Positions 19,040 through 29,549 are shown, counted from the first letter of the stretch. The stretch is DNA of 64,000 bases from Prochlorococcus sp. AG-363-B11 (GCA_003278425.1 QCFE01000003.1:61377-125376); one strand, 5' to 3'. The notes: generated from the letters alone by a model not told the origin. Program-made: numbers and translations.

Positions 19040-20508
19040 CCAAACGAGATCTAATAAAAGACCCTTTCTGGGAAGCCTCTGATCTGGGTGAGGCAATACC
19101 TCAAAGTCCTCATGCAGTATCAGTCGCCTTGCCTCGTTGGGAAGATGTACTCGCCTATGAAGAGAAAGATCCTGCTTGCTTAAATGCTCTTCAATCAATT
19201 TACCCTCGTTTTGGTTTGAACCCTCTTGTCAAAGAGATTGCAGAAAAAGCAATTGAGCTTCATGGTGAGATCCTAAATAGTGCTTGGCCTTACCCAAACA
19301 TCAAAACAGCGCAAAAAGCTCAGAGGTTTTGCCAAAGAGTACATACAAAAAGCTATACAACTATTCATGAGGTTTCAGGGCTGCAATGCTTAATTGTTGA
19401 TGCACAAGCTACCTCTTCAGCAAAGGCTTTTTGGCAACATACAGGGTTGGGAGCTTCTTCTCGCCAAGCTGCTATAGCACTAAATAAAGAGAAACCTCCC
19501 TCTATTAATGCTGGAGAAGAAGCAAGAGAAGCTATCCGAAATCGACTGTCAAAGATTTATGGTTGTGACAAAAATTTAATTCAACTCCATCCCTCAGGGA
19601 TGGCTGCTTTAACAACAGCGCTTGAAGCCTTAAAGCAATTGAAACCAAAAAAATCAATTTTGCAATTGGGCTTCCCTTATGTAGATGTTTTAAAACTTCC
19701 CCAAGTCATTTTTGAAGGGAGTCAATTACTCCTAAACCCTGACCTTGCCGAACTAATAAATCAACTTAATAAACAAAAACCTGCCGCCTTAATTGTTGAA
19801 CTGCCCAGCAACCCAATGCTCCAATGCCTTGACCTACCTCTGATATCAAAACTTGCTCGAGATCGCGGCATTCCTGTCATTGCAGATGACACAATTGGCT
19901 CAGCTATAAACCTTGATTCACTTCCTTATGCAGATTTAGTTTTCACCTCACTCACAAAAAGCTTTGCTGGTAGTGGAGATATTCTTGCTGGATCTCTAGT
20001 AATTAGTCCAACATCACCATGGAAAGAATCATTAAAAGAACTAATCCCAGCAGTGTCTACTGCCGATTTATTTGGAGCAGATGCAATTGCACTGAAAAAA
20101 TCATGTAACGATGTCACTGATCGTATACATAAATTAAACGAAGCCTGTCTTTCGCTAAAGCTACGTTTAGAAAATCACCCTAATATTGCAAGAGTGCTAC
20201 ATCCTGAGCTATGTCCAAATTATAAATTCCTGATGAAACCTAAATCAGGTTTTGGATGCTTGCTCTCCTTTGAATTAAACGGAGGATTAGCTAAAACAAA
20301 AACGTTTTACAACTCTTTAAAAGTTTGCAAAGGCCCAAGCTTTGGTACAAATTTCACCTTGGCATGTCCATATGTGCTCTTAGCTCACTACCAAGAATTA
20401 AATTGGGTCTCCAAATGTGGTATCCCAACTGAATTAATAAGAGTTTCAGTAGGACTGGAAGAACCTGAAGATCTATGGGAACGCTTTAAAAAAGCCTTAA
20501 ACAACTGA
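19036..20508 (+). CDS. Cystathionine gamma-synthase-like PLP enzyme with N-terminal extension
   Basis: At 490 aa this is about 100 residues longer than typical bacterial members. The C-terminal part (from about residue 165) is a Cys/Met PLP domain with the HPSGMAALTTAL loop, PVIADDTIGSA and VFTSLTKSFAGSGDILAGS, whose lysine binds PLP. The extra N-terminal domain carries PHAVSVALPRWEDVLAYEE and YPRFGLNPLV, which resemble the N-terminal blocks of fungal cystathionine gamma-synthases. It is coupled to the preceding paralogue and followed 91 bp later by cysK. It probably works in the same methionine/cysteine pathway with a distinct substrate or regulatory role. Confidence 0.85.
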   Translation: MTKRDLIKDPFWEASDLGEAIPQSPHAVSVALPRWEDVLAYEEKDPACLNALQSIYPRFGLNPLVKEIAEKAIELHGEILNSAWPYPNIKTAQKAQRFCQRVHTKSYTTIHEVSGLQCLIVDAQATSSAKAFWQHTGLGASSRQAAIALNKEKPPSINAGEEAREAIRNRLSKIYGCDKNLIQLHPSGMAALTTALEALKQLKPKKSILQLGFPYVDVLKLPQVIFEGSQLLLNPDLAELINQLNKQKPAALIVELPSNPMLQCLDLPLISKLARDRGIPVIADDTIGSAINLDSLPYADLVFTSLTKSFAGSGDILAGSLVISPTSPWKESLKELIPAVSTADLFGADAIALKKSCNDVTDRIHKLNEACLSLKLRLENHPNIARVLHPELCPNYKFLMKPKSGFGCLLSFELNGGLAKTKTFYNSLKVCKGPSFGTNFTLACPYVLLAHYQELNWVSKCGIPTELIRVSVGLEEPEDLWERFKKALNN

Positions 20509-20599
20509 AGTAAATATCTCAATCGTTTTTAGATCAACATCAGAATTGTGCACAAAGCAATTTCCCTAGCTAATTATTAATTGATTAAATATTTTCAAA

Positions 20600-21586
20600 A
20601 TGGCTCCAATATACGAAGATAACAGCCTCGCGATAGGCAAAACACCACTAGTAAGACTTAATTCTGTTACTAAAAACTGCAAGGCCACTGTCCTAGCAAA
20701 GATTGAAGGACGCAATCCTGCCTACAGCGTTAAATGCCGAATTGGGGCAAATATGATTTGGGATGCTGAAAAAAAAGGCCTTCTCACAAAAGAAAAAACC
20801 ATTATTGAACCTACTTCAGGCAATACAGGTATAGCGCTAGCTTTTACCGCAGCAGCAAAAGGGTACAAACTAATACTAACAATGCCGGAATCAATGTCTT
20901 TAGAAAGGCGCAGAGTCATGGCTGTACTAGGAGCACAGTTAATTCTGACTGAAGCTGCCAAAGGTATGCCTGGTGCCATTGCAAAAGCACAAGAAATTGC
21001 AGAGAGTGATCCCAAGAAATATTTCATGCCTGGACAGTTTGATAATCCTGCCAATCCTGAAATTCATTTCAAAACAACAGGTCCAGAAATATGGGATGAT
21101 TGTGGGGGAAAGATTGATGTATTGGTTGCAGGAGTAGGAACAGGAGGAACCATTACAGGTGTCTCGAGGTATCTTAAAAAAGAAAAAAGCAAGCAAATAC
21201 TTTCGGTTGCAGTCGAACCATCTCATAGCCCTGTGATTTCACAAACGCTTAATGGCGAAGCACTTAAACCAGGGCCACACAAAATCCAAGGGATTGGAGC
21301 TGGGTTTATTCCTAAGAACCTAGATCTATCATTAGTTGATCAAGTTGAGCAAGTAAGCAATGACGAATCAATCGATATGGCCCTTCGCCTTGCAAAAGAA
21401 GAAGGGCTCCTTGTGGGGATTTCATGTGGTGCTGCTGCAACAGCTGCTATTAGACTTGCAGAACAAGATCAATTTGCAGGCAAAACAATTGTTGTTGTAT
21501 TACCTGACCTCGCAGAGCGTTATCTCTCATCAGTGATGTTCTCTAATGTTCAAACAGGGATTATCGAACAACCCTCTAACAGCTAA
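20600..21586 (+). CDS. cysK: Cysteine synthase A (O-acetylserine sulfhydrylase)
   Basis: This PLP beta-family enzyme forms cysteine from O-acetylserine and sulfide in the cytosol. PLP lysine 45 lies in [13 protein letters not shown]. The substrate loop is [13 protein letters not shown], the phosphate-binding loop [11 protein letters not shown], and the C-terminal [15 protein letters not shown] serine site is intact. Length (328 aa) is normal. It is third in a rightward sulfur amino-acid cluster and convergent with queA (8 bp gap). Confidence 0.95.
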   Translation: MAPIYEDNSLAIGKTPLVRLNSVTKNCKATVLAKIEGRNPAYSVKCRIGANMIWDAEKKGLLTKEKTIIEPTSGNTGIALAFTAAAKGYKLILTMPESMSLERRRVMAVLGAQLILTEAAKGMPGAIAKAQEIAESDPKKYFMPGQFDNPANPEIHFKTTGPEIWDDCGGKIDVLVAGVGTGGTITGVSRYLKKEKSKQILSVAVEPSHSPVISQTLNGEALKPGPHKIQGIGAGFIPKNLDLSLVDQVEQVSNDESIDMALRLAKEEGLLVGISCGAAATAAIRLAEQDQFAGKTIVVVLPDLAERYLSSVMFSNVQTGIIEQPSNS

Positions 21587-21594
21587 CTAACAAG

Positions 21595-22695
21595 TTAAAG
21601 GATAATTCTTTCCGGAGAAATAAACATTGCGTCCCCATACGAGAAAAATCTATACTGCTTTTCCATAGCCTTTTTATAAAATTTCAGCAAATTCTCTCTT
21701 CCGATTAAAGCACTGACAAGTAATAACAATGAGCTCTTTGGAAGGTGGAAATTGGTCAAAAGTCCATCAATAACGCCAAATTTAAAGCCAGGTTTTATAA
21801 CTAAATCAACTGAACCTTTAAATGGTTTCAACTCTCCTTGTCCTCTAAGGAAAGCGGCTTCAAGCGATCTAACCGTTGTTGTACCTACAGCAATAACTCT
21901 TCCGCCTCTAGAACGGCATTGTTCTATTGCAGAGACAACTTCTTCTTTCACCTCAACCCATTCACTATGTAAGCGTAAATTATTTAAATTTTCGTAATCT
22001 AATGGCCTAAAAGTTCCAAGCCCAACATGAAGCGTGACATACTCCTGACGAATACCTTGTAGAGACAATTTCTCCAACAACTGGTCACTTAGATGTAGGC
22101 CAGCAGTAGGAGCAGCTACAGCTCCAGGGCAAGAGGCATATCTTGTTTGATATCGATCAATATCGCTTTCATTATGTTTATGAATATAAGGTGGCAATGG
22201 CATCTCTCCATATGTCTTAAGAAGACTCTCTATTTTCTCACTATCGCTAAACTCTGAAGGGAACTGAATTATTCGGCCACCAGTTGTCTGATCTCTATCA
22301 AGTACTTTCAATAGAAAAGGTGCGGGCTCACTAGCATCAATAAATAGAGAGTCACCAGGTCGCATCTTTTTTGCAGGCCTTGCTAAACATAACCAACGTC
22401 CACCCCCTTGAGGCTTCAATAATAAAATTTCTGCCAAAGCACCATGTTTTAACCTGACTCTTAATCGAGCCTTTAAAACCCTGGTGTTATTCATTACCAG
22501 CAAATCACCTGCTTTCAATTGATCTGCCAGATCCCAAACCTTGAGATGCAATAGATCAGATGAAAATCCTTTTTTAGGTTGGACAACCATCATCCTTGCA
22601 TCATGCCTTGGCTCACAAGGCTTTTGAGCTATAAGAGATGGGTCAAGCTCATAGTTATAAGAGCTAAGTAAAAAGTCTTGTGAATCAGTAAGCAA
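21595..22695 (-). CDS. queA: S-adenosylmethionine:tRNA ribosyltransferase-isomerase
   Basis: QueA transfers and isomerises the ribosyl moiety of SAM onto preQ1-tRNA to form epoxyqueuosine. Signatures include [53 protein letters not shown] and [20 protein letters not shown]. At 366 aa it is full length. The start is TTG at 22695, preceded by no strong Shine-Dalgarno sequence. Confidence 0.97.
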   Translation of the reverse strand: MLTDSQDFLLSSYNYELDPSLIAQKPCEPRHDARMMVVQPKKGFSSDLLHLKVWDLADQLKAGDLLVMNNTRVLKARLRVRLKHGALAEILLLKPQGGGRWLCLARPAKKMRPGDSLFIDASEPAPFLLKVLDRDQTTGGRIIQFPSEFSDSEKIESLLKTYGEMPLPPYIHKHNESDIDRYQTRYASCPGAVAAPTAGLHLSDQLLEKLSLQGIRQEYVTLHVGLGTFRPLDYENLNNLRLHSEWVEVKEEVVSAIEQCRSRGGRVIAVGTTTVRSLEAAFLRGQGELKPFKGSVDLVIKPGFKFGVIDGLLTNFHLPKSSLLLLVSALIGRENLLKFYKKAMEKQYRFFSYGDAMFISPERIIL

Positions 22696-22755
22696 TTTGA
22701 ATGCCTAATTAATTAGAGAGAAGAATCAAAACCTTTTAACAAGAGCACGCAATCT

Positions 22756-24138
22756 TTAAGAAGCAAGACTTTCAGGGTCATTTTCAATTAAATTGGCAAG
22801 ATCTTTTAAAAATGCCGCACCATCAGCTCCATATACAACTCTATGGTCAGCAGTAAGGTTTACTTGCATTTGACGTTTAACTGCAATAGAACTGTCCTTG
22901 CCTGCAACAACAGATGGTAAAGATGCTGCTACTGCAAGAATTGCTCCAGTACCTGGAGGAAGAATTGCATCGAAACGATCTACTCCAAACATGCCCAAGT
23001 TTGACAGCGTAAAAGTTCCACTACTGTATTCATCAGGCTGCAGTTGTTTGGATCTAGAACGTTTAACTAAGTCAGCCCATCGTTTTGATAATTCAAACAA
23101 ATCAGTAATATCTGCATTCTTTAAAACAGGTGTAATGAGGCCTCCTTCTTCCATGGCCACAGCTACAGCTACATTCACTTCCTTAGGATATGTCATGCCT
23201 TTAGAGGTAAAAGCAGCATTAATCTGAGGATGCCGCGCGAGTGTTTTGCCTACGGCCTTAACCAACAAGGCAGTCATAGTTACTCCATTTGGTTTTACTT
23301 GCTTATAAAAGGAATCAAGCTTGTCAGTTGTAATTGAATAACCAACCCTAAAACATGGAACAGAGGTACTAGCATCCATATTGCGATTCACAGCTTGTTG
23401 GAGCGTATTAAAAGCAACAGTCTCACCCGGGGAACCAAAGCTCTTACCCTCTAAGGCTTCAACAGGCTTTAAGGAACTAGAAACAGTGTTTGTGTTAGAT
23501 GAACCTAAAGAAGACTGTTTACTTTGAGCCCCCTGTGCAGGTGCATTACTTTCCGCAATCCATGGGACTGTAATGGGTTGTCCTTGAGCTCTTTGAATAT
23601 CTTCTGCCTGAATCCTTCCATGTGGACCACTCCCCGTAACCGTAGAAAGATCAACCCCAAGTTGAGAAGCAAGTTTTTTAGCTCTTGGAGTTGCAATAAT
23701 TCGACCATAGTTTTTCACAACCTGAACAGGAGCAGGAGTATTGGGAACCTTGGCTTGAGGAGCTGGCTCAGGTTTTGATGATAAAGGTTGGTTATCAACA
23801 GATGTTCCAACTGAGTTTTCTAAAGAAGGAGATGCTTCTGATGAAATCAAGCCTGACTTAACAGGGTTATCTGCTTGAACAGAAGCAATTTCCTCTTCAG
23901 TCTCAACTATTAATCCAATCGTTTCTCCGACTGGAACAGTGCTTCCTGAGGGCATTAATACTGTCGCCAGATATCCATCTTGAAAAGACTCAACATCCAT
24001 ATCAGCCTTATCAGATTCAACAACAAGAACTGATTCCCCTCTAGATACCTTATCTCCTGGCTCCTTAAGCCATTCAACAATCTTCCCCTCAGTCATAGTG
24101 GAACTAAGAGCTGGCATAAAAATGTCGTGACTTGCCAA
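22756..24138 (-). CDS. Pyruvate dehydrogenase E2, dihydrolipoamide acetyltransferase
   Basis: This is the core of the pyruvate dehydrogenase complex, transferring acetyl groups to CoA. The N-terminal lipoyl domain has the lipoylated lysine in VVESDKADMDVESF. A Pro/Ala/Ser-rich linker follows, then the peripheral-subunit-binding domain (ATPRAKKLASQLGVDLSTV). The catalytic domain ends with the active-site DHRVVYGADG. I use the TTG at 24138 (M-ASHDIFMPALSST, 460 aa) because cyanobacterial E2 proteins begin exactly there; an upstream frame would add 16 unconserved residues. It lies 66 bp downstream of ylqD on the same strand. Confidence 0.94.
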   Translation of the reverse strand: MASHDIFMPALSSTMTEGKIVEWLKEPGDKVSRGESVLVVESDKADMDVESFQDGYLATVLMPSGSTVPVGETIGLIVETEEEIASVQADNPVKSGLISSEASPSLENSVGTSVDNQPLSSKPEPAPQAKVPNTPAPVQVVKNYGRIIATPRAKKLASQLGVDLSTVTGSGPHGRIQAEDIQRAQGQPITVPWIAESNAPAQGAQSKQSSLGSSNTNTVSSSLKPVEALEGKSFGSPGETVAFNTLQQAVNRNMDASTSVPCFRVGYSITTDKLDSFYKQVKPNGVTMTALLVKAVGKTLARHPQINAAFTSKGMTYPKEVNVAVAVAMEEGGLITPVLKNADITDLFELSKRWADLVKRSRSKQLQPDEYSSGTFTLSNLGMFGVDRFDAILPPGTGAILAVAASLPSVVAGKDSSIAVKRQMQVNLTADHRVVYGADGAAFLKDLANLIENDPESLAS

Positions 24139-24204
24139 TACCTTCTCCCTAAAGTCTTTCTCCAATCTTAAAGACCAATGGAGCAAAGAACCAAAAACAA
24201 ATTT

Positions 24205-24648
24205 TTAGTCTTGATTAATAGATTCAACTACACCATCTCTAACAAGCAATGAAAGCTGCATCTTACTAACTAGATTATCCCCAACTTTAAGATCACAGAA
24301 ACTTTCAATTTGACCTTGTTCAACAATCTGCTCCATTTCTAATTCTCTAACTTGCGCTTGCTGTTGTAGCAAGTTCCTTTTCTGTTCTTCTAGTTCAGAA
24401 CGCTTTGCACCAACTTGTTGTTGCACTTGTGCAACTTGTTCTTGAACTCTTGGATCTAAAGGATTTGCACTTTGTGTCCTTAAGCCATCAACAACCTGCT
24501 GTCCCTCTTTTTCCAATTGGGCTAATTGCTGATCACTTGTTGCGATGGCACTACTTATTTCTCTTTCAGCCTCTTCTTTCCAAGAAGGTGTAACAACAGC
24601 ACGAATTGTGATGGAACGCTTAATTGAGATTGAACTTTCTACAGTCAT
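24205..24648 (-). CDS. YlqD family protein
   Basis: This 147-aa soluble protein has a short beta-rich N-terminus (SISIKRSITIRAVVTPSWKEEAE), a long glutamine- and glutamate-rich coiled-coil (about residues 30-110) and a small C-terminal domain ending in KVGDNLVSKMQLSLLVRDGVVESI. The architecture matches cyanobacterial members of the YlqD family, whose function is not established. It is on the same strand as the adjacent E2 gene. Confidence 0.7.
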   Translation of the reverse strand: MTVESSISIKRSITIRAVVTPSWKEEAEREISSAIATSDQQLAQLEKEGQQVVDGLRTQSANPLDPRVQEQVAQVQQQVGAKRSELEEQKRNLLQQQAQVRELEMEQIVEQGQIESFCDLKVGDNLVSKMQLSLLVRDGVVESINQD

Positions 24649-24715
24649 TTTTAAACAGATGTTACTGCAAGGTTCTCAGTGAATGTGTAATAGGTCAAAT
24701 AAATTCCAAGAATAA

Positions 24716-26707
24716 TCAACGTCCAAAAATGTCTTCTATGGCTTTTTGGTCACGTTCTGTAATTTTATCCCTTCTTTGTTTAAGAGTCTGAGTCAACAAA
24801 CCATTCTGAATAGAGAATGGTTGCACTAAAGCCACACCAACTACTCTTTCATTTGAGCGTGAGCCTAAACGACGAGAAAGCAAATCATTAATTTCCCTAC
24901 GTAAAAGTATCCTCAACTGAGCATCACCCCAACAACCACCAAGATTCTCATTTAAACGAAGATTACGATTGCCAGCCCAAGCCAAAACATTCTCAATGTT
25001 AGGAACCAATAACACACCAAGTTGTTTCTCATCTTGACCAACCATCATCGCCTGTTCAACAAGAGAACTACTTAGTAACTCTTCTTCTAATGGAGCTGGT
25101 TCAATATTTTCACCACTACTTAGAACTATCGTATCCTTAGCTCGCCCTGTTAACACAATTGAGCCATCTTCTAGCAACATCCCAATGTCACCAGTATCAA
25201 ACCAACCATTAGAGTCAAGAACTTTTGCAGTCTCATTTGGCTTACGTAAATATCCATTCATCACTTGAGGGCCTCTAACCAAAACTCTCCCTTTTTCACC
25301 AAACTTCATAGATTGGCCATCTTTAAGGTCAACAATTCGAAACTCTGTTTCAGGCAAAGGTAAACCTGAGGTACCACGAATATTTCGCCAAGTCCTTCTA
25401 CAGCTAACAACAGGGCTAGTTTCAGTAAGGCCATATCCCACCAATAATTCAACCCCTAAAGCCTCAAAGAACTCATCAACATGAGGAGCTATTGCGCCCC
25501 CACCATTGATAGGAAAAATCAATTTTCCACCAGAAAGCTGTTTAAGAACCTTTGGCCAAAGCAAAAAAGATGAAAGTCTATGCAGTGGCCAGCGAATTAT
25601 CACCTCTCCAAAGGATATAAGTCTTATACGTTTTCTCACTTTTCTCAGGAGAAGATCTTTGGATTTTCTTAGTGCTAATTTGAATGCTCGACTATTGTTA
25701 AGAGCAACTTTTAAAATGATTTGACGTGAATGAGGCATTTTCATCAATGCATCATCAAATCCAGTCTTAACCCCCTCCCAAAGCCTGGGAACAGTAGCCA
25801 TAACAACAGGTTTAACAGTTTGTAAATCTTGTTTTAAATGCTTAATAGTAGTGTAATTCTGAGTACAACCACAGGAAAAGAAGTAATACTCTGCACTTCT
25901 TTCATATGAATGCCAAATAGGCAAAACACTTAACAAAGCTGTCCCTGGCATTGGTCTAGCGACACATGCCAAAGATCTCATTTGATGAAGTAAATTCTCA
26001 TGAGTAAGGGGTACGCCTTTTGGCCTACCTGTAGTTCCTGACGTATAAAGGATAGTCGCTATTGAAGAGTTTAAAGAAGAAGAATCCATAGCCTTTACAG
26101 AGTCTTCTAAGACAGCATTTTTCCCTCTAGCAAGGAATTCATCCCAACCAATAAGACCGTCCAACGGTTCACCATCAAGCTGCAAAATAAACTTAAATCT
26201 CTGTTTTTCTTCCTCATTTAAATCAAGATCTTTCCATAGTTTCGCTGATTGAACTATCAAAGCAGCTGATTGAGAATCGCTCAATATGTATCTAAGTTCT
26301 GAGACCGGAGCAGAACTTCCTCTCACTGCGTTCGATGCCCCGGCGCGCATTACACCTTGATCAGCAATCAACCATCTTGGACTATTTTCTGAAAACATTG
26401 CAACAACCTCACCATTGCTAATCCCCAAAGAATTAAAGGCAGCCGCTGCAATAGCAATCTTATCTGCCAACTCTTGATAGTTATAACTCTCGGGAGAATC
26501 TAGGTGAGGCGCCTTGACAGCCATAATTTGGCCATGATTTTTTTTTAACCATGGCCAAATTTGATCTACTCGATTAATTCCTTTTACGCATTGATGAGCA
26601 TTTAAAGCATTTTGCTCTTCTTCAGTTGGAGTCCAAATTGCATGTGCCAACGCTTCATTAGCATCATCGCTTGATTTGTTTATTTTTCCTGCAATGTTAA
26701 AGCCCAT
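24716..26707 (-). CDS. AMP-forming long-chain acyl-CoA/acyl-ACP synthetase
   Basis: This ANL-superfamily enzyme activates fatty acids with ATP; the single cyanobacterial member (Aas) mainly recycles free fatty acids onto acyl carrier protein. At 663 aa it has the P-loop TILYTSGTTGRPKGVPLTH, the GYGLTETSPVVS core, and the hinge/aspartate motif NGWFDTGDIGMLLEDGSIVL. A large insert between the N and C halves is typical of the long-chain group. The partner specificity (ACP or CoA) is inferred from the phylum, not seen. Confidence 0.92.
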   Translation of the reverse strand: MGFNIAGKINKSSDDANEALAHAIWTPTEEEQNALNAHQCVKGINRVDQIWPWLKKNHGQIMAVKAPHLDSPESYNYQELADKIAIAAAAFNSLGISNGEVVAMFSENSPRWLIADQGVMRAGASNAVRGSSAPVSELRYILSDSQSAALIVQSAKLWKDLDLNEEEKQRFKFILQLDGEPLDGLIGWDEFLARGKNAVLEDSVKAMDSSSLNSSIATILYTSGTTGRPKGVPLTHENLLHQMRSLACVARPMPGTALLSVLPIWHSYERSAEYYFFSCGCTQNYTTIKHLKQDLQTVKPVVMATVPRLWEGVKTGFDDALMKMPHSRQIILKVALNNSRAFKLALRKSKDLLLRKVRKRIRLISFGEVIIRWPLHRLSSFLLWPKVLKQLSGGKLIFPINGGGAIAPHVDEFFEALGVELLVGYGLTETSPVVSCRRTWRNIRGTSGLPLPETEFRIVDLKDGQSMKFGEKGRVLVRGPQVMNGYLRKPNETAKVLDSNGWFDTGDIGMLLEDGSIVLTGRAKDTIVLSSGENIEPAPLEEELLSSSLVEQAMMVGQDEKQLGVLLVPNIENVLAWAGNRNLRLNENLGGCWGDAQLRILLRREINDLLSRRLGSRSNERVVGVALVQPFSIQNGLLTQTLKQRRDKITERDQKAIEDIFGR

Positions 26708-26774
26708 TTTCCAAAATTTAAAATAAAAATTTGCTTATCCGATGACTAATTTTTATCGCTTATCGAAGTTTTGT

Positions 26775-27452
26775 TTAATAGGTCCATAACAATCCGAAAT
26801 GCTTTGCCAAGCATTTCTTCATTAAAGAGCGAACTTCTTCCGTTCTTAAACCAGGGAGCCATTTTTCCAGACACCCTATTGGATAAGTTTTCAACCCACA
26901 AGGAACAATGTCATTAAAACCAGAAAGGTCACAATTTACATTTAACGACATTCCATGTTGAGTGATCCATCTGCGACAACTAATCCCAATAGAACCTACT
27001 TTTTCGTTATTGCACCAAACACCTGTCATTCCATTAATCCGATAACCATAGAGACCTAATCCATCCAGGACATCGATTAAAACATTCTCTAGTTGCCTTA
27101 AATACCAGCCCAAATCTCTTTTATAACGGCCAAGATCTAATACTAAGTAAACAACTAATTGACCCGGCACATGGTGTGTGACTTCACCTCCTCGATCAAT
27201 TCTAAAAAGTTCAAAAGGTGGGTCCTCTATATCAAAATGCAAATTATTTTTAGTAGCACCTCTCCCAAGGGTATAGCAACAGGAATGTTCTAAGATCCAA
27301 ATAGCCTGCTTCTGAGTTGGGTCAGCAAAAAGTTTCTTTTGCCACTCTTTCTGCCAATCCCATGCAACCTGAAAATTAATTAATTCCTTAGGTTCAAAAA
27401 GAATCGTTGATGAACCTTCTTCCACTAAATCATTTTTGGCTAAATTATGCAT
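26775..27452 (-). CDS. lipB: Octanoyl-ACP:protein N-octanoyltransferase LipB
   Basis: LipB transfers octanoate from ACP to lipoyl domains such as that of the nearby E2. The 225-aa protein has the RGGEVTHHVPGQLVVY substrate pocket, the catalytic-lysine region (NNEKVGSIGI) and SCRRWITQHGMSLNVN. It is divergent from hpf with a 26-bp gap. Confidence 0.96.
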   Translation of the reverse strand: MHNLAKNDLVEEGSSTILFEPKELINFQVAWDWQKEWQKKLFADPTQKQAIWILEHSCCYTLGRGATKNNLHFDIEDPPFELFRIDRGGEVTHHVPGQLVVYLVLDLGRYKRDLGWYLRQLENVLIDVLDGLGLYGYRINGMTGVWCNNEKVGSIGISCRRWITQHGMSLNVNCDLSGFNDIVPCGLKTYPIGCLEKWLPGLRTEEVRSLMKKCLAKHFGLLWTY

Positions 27453-27478
27453 ATCTTCCTAGACACTGATAGGTAAAA

Positions 27479-28066
27479 ATGAAATTGCTGATTCATGGAC
27501 GAAACCTTGAGCTAACTCCAGCGTTACGTGAATACACTACGTCCAAACTTGAAAAAGCAATTCATCACTTTGGGGACATGGTAAAAGAAGCTGACGTGCA
27601 CCTATCCGTAGCAAAAAACCCACGAGTTCCACAACAAACTGCTGAAGTTACTGTTTTCGCTAATGGCACAGTCATTAGAGCACAAGAACGTAGCCAGAAT
27701 CTTTATGCAAGCATTGACCTTGTCGCAAATAAATTGTGCAGACAATTAAAAAGATACAAGGAAAGACATAGCGACCACCATCACAGTCACGGACATAGTG
27801 CCTCATCAACTCCTACTACAGAAGAAGTCTTAGAAGAAAAATCTATTGATGATTCCTTATTAAAGGGGAAAGAAGTCAAATTACCTGATCCTGGAATCCG
27901 CCGTAAATATTTTCCAATGCCACCAATGAGCATTGATCAGGCGCGGCATCAACTTGATCTCATAGACCATGATTTTTATTTCTTTAAAGAAACATCAAGC
28001 AACCAATTACAAGTTATCTATAGACGAAAGCATGGTGGATATGGTCTTATCCAGGCAAAGGACTAA
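27479..28066 (+). CDS. hpf: Long ribosome hibernation promoting factor (LrtA/HPF)
   Basis: This is a 195-aa long-form HPF. The N-terminal S30AE domain (residues 1-100, MKLLIHGRNLELTPALREYT) binds the 30S decoding region. A histidine-rich linker follows, then the C-terminal dimerisation domain (PMSIDQARHQLDLIDHDFYF, then QVIYRRKHGGYGLIQ), which forms 100S ribosomes. In cyanobacteria the LrtA transcript is dark-induced. Its stop overlaps the deoC start (TAATG), indicating an hpf-deoC-recO operon. Confidence 0.95.
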   Translation: MKLLIHGRNLELTPALREYTTSKLEKAIHHFGDMVKEADVHLSVAKNPRVPQQTAEVTVFANGTVIRAQERSQNLYASIDLVANKLCRQLKRYKERHSDHHHSHGHSASSTPTTEEVLEEKSIDDSLLKGKEVKLPDPGIRRKYFPMPPMSIDQARHQLDLIDHDFYFFKETSSNQLQVIYRRKHGGYGLIQAKD

Positions 28067-28755
28067 TGCCTTACGAAGCAAGCAAAGATAATCCAAATGA
28101 CATTTGTTCCTTTATTCATCAGGCGGCATTAGAACCCCATCTTAACTTGGATTCACTAAATCAAATCTGCGATGCATGTAAGCATTTTAATTTTGCAGGT
28201 TTGTGTACAAATCTCATACGCCTGCCAGCAGCGCGAGAACGTCTTGGGAGCAATAAAATTACTAAACTTATTGCTGTTATAGATTTCCCCTTTGGGAACA
28301 ATCCTGGCTCAATCAAAATGTCTGAAGCAGAATGGGCTGCTGATAATGGAGCTGATGAACTTGATGTAGTACCTAATTTTCTGAAACTTCATGAAGGTGC
28401 AATAGAAGACTTTGCGGAAGAGCTCTCAACAATAAATTCCACAGGCATACCTTTCAGGGTGATACTTGACACAATGAATCTTCCGAAAGAGAAACTCCAG
28501 ATAGCTATAGATGCATGTATAGATTCTGGAGCAAGAGGTATTCAAACTGGCAATGGCTTTGGAACGGCTATTTGTCCTAAACATATTAAAGAATTAGCTA
28601 CACTAACAAAAAATCGTTGCTCTATTAAAGCTGCAGGGGGAATAAAAGAGATTACTCAAGTGCTAGCCCTAATAAATGCTGGAGTATCTTCAATTGGTAC
28701 ATCAAGAGGAGCAACGCTAATGAAAGAGATCAGATTGTCACCTAATCAACAGTGA
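28066..28755 (+). CDS. deoC: Deoxyribose-phosphate aldolase
   Basis: This TIM-barrel class I aldolase cleaves 2-deoxyribose-5-phosphate to acetaldehyde and glyceraldehyde-3-phosphate. The Schiff-base lysine lies in SIKAAGGIKEI, with supporting motifs GANELD-like ADELDVVPNF and GIQTGNGFG. Length (229 aa) is normal. Overlaps with hpf (one base) and recO (GTGA, four bases) place it in the middle of a coupled operon. Confidence 0.95.
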   Translation: MPYEASKDNPNDICSFIHQAALEPHLNLDSLNQICDACKHFNFAGLCTNLIRLPAARERLGSNKITKLIAVIDFPFGNNPGSIKMSEAEWAADNGADELDVVPNFLKLHEGAIEDFAEELSTINSTGIPFRVILDTMNLPKEKLQIAIDACIDSGARGIQTGNGFGTAICPKHIKELATLTKNRCSIKAAGGIKEITQVLALINAGVSSIGTSRGATLMKEIRLSPNQQ

Positions 28756-29549
28756 GTATTCAGAGGAGAATTCGAGGTCTTGCTTTAAAAATAGGACCCC
28801 TGGGAGAAAATGATCGACTATTAACTATTTTGAGCTATGAAGAAGGCATCATTCGTCTAGCAATACCCGGAGCTAGACGCCCAAAAAGTAAACTTGCTGC
28901 CACCTCTGCACTAACTTTTCTAGAAATTCAACTTGGAGGGAAAAGCAATTTCCCCAGAGCAAGACAAATTAAGGTTTTGAAAAGTTTTAGCAAATTAGGT
29001 GAAAAGCTGGAAACACTAGCAACAGCACAATCATTAGTTGAGCTATCCATGTTACTGGTAGGAAGCAATGATCCTCAACCTGAGATACTAGAAGTCATTT
29101 TGATCCACCTTGAGCGCCTACAAGAACCCAAAATAGAAGCATTAGAAATTCTGGCTACTTGTGTCCAAGCATGTTTGCATTTACTTGCTCTTGGTGGCTA
29201 TGGTTTACCTCTTCACAAATGCTGTAGAAGCGGAAAAGAACTAGAACCTCCTATTGGGAACTGGAACTGGAGATGCAGTCTTATAGAGGATGAAGGATTT
29301 GAAATTGATAAAATCGATGATTCAAAACTTACTTTCAATGCTTCAGAACTAGCTCTTCTTCAACGTCTGCTGAAGCCTAATCTCCCACGTAAAAAAGAAT
29401 CAGGACAAATTCTCGGCCCCCTGGCCGTCTGGATTAAATTACTTGAATTAGTAGAAGTTTGGATCAAGACAAATCTCAAAAAAAATATCAACTCCATTGC
29501 TATACTGAGAAAATCCTACTTAAGCAACAATTCTTTAGGGATGGAATAA
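28752..29549 (+). CDS. recO: DNA repair protein RecO
   Basis: RecO loads RecA with RecR during recombinational gap repair. The 265-aa protein starts with GTG as V-SIQRRIRGLALKIGPLGENDRLLTIL, the OB-fold domain, followed by the helical domain with GARRPKSKLAATSALTFLEI. A partial cysteine cluster (HKCCRSG and WRCSL) resembles the RecO zinc site. It overlaps the end of deoC. Confidence 0.93.
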   Translation: MSIQRRIRGLALKIGPLGENDRLLTILSYEEGIIRLAIPGARRPKSKLAATSALTFLEIQLGGKSNFPRARQIKVLKSFSKLGEKLETLATAQSLVELSMLLVGSNDPQPEILEVILIHLERLQEPKIEALEILATCVQACLHLLALGGYGLPLHKCCRSGKELEPPIGNWNWRCSLIEDEGFEIDKIDDSKLTFNASELALLQRLLKPNLPRKKESGQILGPLAVWIKLLELVEVWIKTNLKKNINSIAILRKSYLSNNSLGME

